Assembly (NCBI GenBank): GCA_002421985.1
Contig: DISF01000077.1
Location: 1-23,133, forward strand
DNA from: Roseovarius sp. UBA6217
GTDB lineage: Bacteria > Pseudomonadota > Alphaproteobacteria > Rhodobacterales > Rhodobacteraceae
DNA length: 23,133 nucleotides
Direction of reading: 5' to 3'
Shown here one piece after another: positions 22,305 through 23,133 of the stretch. Under the pieces are notes generated by a model. The model was not told where the DNA came from. It searched no databases and was given only the letters and a program-made list of their open reading frames with translations. The first letter of the stretch is position 1, and each line of letters starts with the position of its first letter. The translations under genes and the position numbers were made by a program.

Positions 22305-22333
22305 CTGATGATCCTTTCCGTAGGGTGCGCGGG

Positions 22334-22645
22334 TCAGGCCCGCGACAGTCCTTCGGCTTGCTTGCCGTGAAAGAGGTTGGAGGGGCCGGTGCGCCGGAAA
22401 TCCTCGCGGAAGTGCACCGGCTCGGGGCCGCGCTCGCCGGGGCGCATGTCGGCCAGATAGGCACCGACGATCTCGCCCGCGCGCGCCTCTGCCTGAAGCA
22501 GGCGATATTCGGCCTCGGCCTCGTCGATCAGCAACTCGGCCTCGGCCAGATCCCGCGTCCAGCGATCATCGGCGGTGAGATAGACCACGTCGCCCTCGAT
22601 GAGGGCATTGGCGGTCACGACCTTGGGGGTGAAGTCGCGGGCCAT
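22334..22645 (-). CDS. DUF2849 protein of the siroheme/sulfite operon
   Basis: This 103-residue protein has the DUF2849 features: start KVVTANALIEGDVVYLTADDRW, an acidic helical middle (LAEAELLIDEAEAEYRLLQAEA) and the end PVHFREDFRRTGPSNLFHGKQ. It has no cysteines or membrane segment. Genes of this family typically sit between cysG and cysI in alphaproteobacteria; the function is unknown. The ATG at 22645 lies one base after the cysG stop (TGACATG), so coupling is tight. A TTG three codons earlier is a less likely start. It is separated from cysI by 29 bases. Confidence 0.87.
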   Translation of the reverse strand: MARDFTPKVVTANALIEGDVVYLTADDRWTRDLAEAELLIDEAEAEYRLLQAEARAGEIVGAYLADMRPGERGPEPVHFREDFRRTGPSNLFHGKQAEGLSRA

Positions 22646-22646
22646 G

Positions 22647-23133
22647 TCAGGCAAGCTCCTTTATGAAATGCGGAATTTCCTTGCGCGCCGCGCGCGGGGC
22701 AAGACCGATAAAGGTAAGCGCGGGGCCATTCAGCCCCGCCTCGGCCAGATCGGCGGGCCAGTCGGCCAGCGTGGTGGCGAGGATGCGTTGATCGGGCAGG
22801 GCGGCATTGGCCACCAGCGTGACCGGCGTGCCGGGGGCCGCGCCGTGCATCATCAGGCGGCCCTGGATGACGCGCGCGGCGCGCTTGGCCATGTAGAGCG
22901 CCACCACCTCGCCGGGTCGCGCCAGCGCGCGCCAGTCGTGATCGGCAAAGCCCTTCATATCGTGGCCGGTCAGCAGCCGGATACCGGAATTGCGCCCGCG
23001 CTGCGTCAGGCTCTGGCCGATGGCGGCAGCCGCAGCAGAAGCGGCGGTGATGCCGGGCACGATCTCGAAGCGCACGCCGTGGCGGGCGAGATGCAGCGCC
23101 TCTTCGCTGCCGCGGCCGAACACGAAGGGGTCG
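22647..23133 (-). CDS. cysG: Uroporphyrinogen-III C-methyltransferase (CysG/CobA type), C-terminal part
   Basis: Only the last ~162 residues are present; the gene runs off the right edge. The visible part opens with DPFVFGRGSEEA, the conserved glycine-rich SAM-binding stretch of this family, followed by VPGITAASAAAAAIGQSLTQRG, LLTGHD, the Y-M segment VVALYMAKRAA and the end FIGLAP. The enzyme adds two methyl groups to uroporphyrinogen III to make precorrin-2, on the way to siroheme for the adjacent sulfite reductase. Whether the full gene is the fused CysG (with dehydrogenase/ferrochelatase domain) or a stand-alone SUMT cannot be decided from this window. Its stop is one base from the DUF2849 start. 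Confidence 0.93.
   Translation of the reverse strand, partial: DPFVFGRGSEEALHLARHGVRFEIVPGITAASAAAAAIGQSLTQRGRNSGIRLLTGHDMKGFADHDWRALARPGEVVALYMAKRAARVIQGRLMMHGAAPGTPVTLVANAALPDQRILATTLADWPADLAEAGLNGPALTFIGLAPRAARKEIPHFIKELA

Noticed and set aside
20607..22370. Plus-strand open frame of 587 codons opposite the sulfite reductase
   Set aside because: It is an antisense shadow of the siroheme reductase, whose cysteine motifs are clear on the minus strand.

Overview
The window looks like a chromosomal segment from a high-GC alphaproteobacterium, most likely Rhodobacterales (roseobacter/Rhodobacter group). The evidence is a ferredoxin-NADP reductase close to the Rhodobacter capsulatus Fpr type, an RNase E with a large acidic insertion inside its S1 domain, the siroheme/sulfite-reduction set with DUF2849 and DUF934, and the order SPOR lipoprotein - DD-carboxypeptidase - tmk - holB - tatD - PhnP-like hydrolase. 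Assignments rest on motifs and memory of families, not on database searches.

Region 1 (1-1670): the edge of an accessory element. Small unrecognised plus-strand genes are stitched together by 4-base start/stop overlaps; the last encodes a zinc-ribbon-like protein. They are followed by about 290 bases without a gene that hold repeated GCTACA/TGTAGC words. Then comes a complete tRNA-Ser(UGA) on the minus strand and, 7 bases beyond its 5' end, a second copy of its 5' half broken just after the anticodon loop. This is the signature of integration into a tRNA anticodon loop.

Region 2 (1790-8264): a plus-strand housekeeping run: SPOR lipoprotein, penicillin-binding DD-carboxypeptidase, thymidylate kinase, DNA polymerase III delta', TatD nuclease, PhnP-like metallo-hydrolase and an AEC-family transporter. 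Most junctions overlap or nearly touch, so they are probably co-transcribed.

Region 3 (8400-12283): a stand-alone purQ, then a DctB/DctD two-component pair. The regulator lacks the GAFTGA sigma-54 loop and has the two Walker B acids in reversed order, so it probably does not act as a classical sigma-54 activator.

Region 4 (12284-16734): RNase E behind a ~400-base gene-free leader, then ~500 bases of hairpin-rich intergenic DNA that may encode a structured RNA, then two minus-strand genes (a DUF2892 membrane protein and a J-domain protein).

Region 5 (16735-18545): infC on the minus strand, apparently starting at AUA, and divergently a membrane-anchored Ala/Glu-rich helical protein ended by a textbook terminator.

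Region 6 (18587-23133): a minus-strand assimilatory sulfur block, read right to left: cysG-type SAM uroporphyrinogen methyltransferase (cut by the window edge) makes the siroheme precursor; DUF2849; siroheme sulfite/nitrite reductase; APS reductase (cysH); DUF934; and fpr, which could supply reducing power since no cysJ flavoprotein is present in the window. No CRISPR array, rRNA or insertion sequence was seen. The most unusual signals are the split tRNA-Ser, the GAFTGA-less DctD, the AUA start of infC, and the structured intergenic region after rne.
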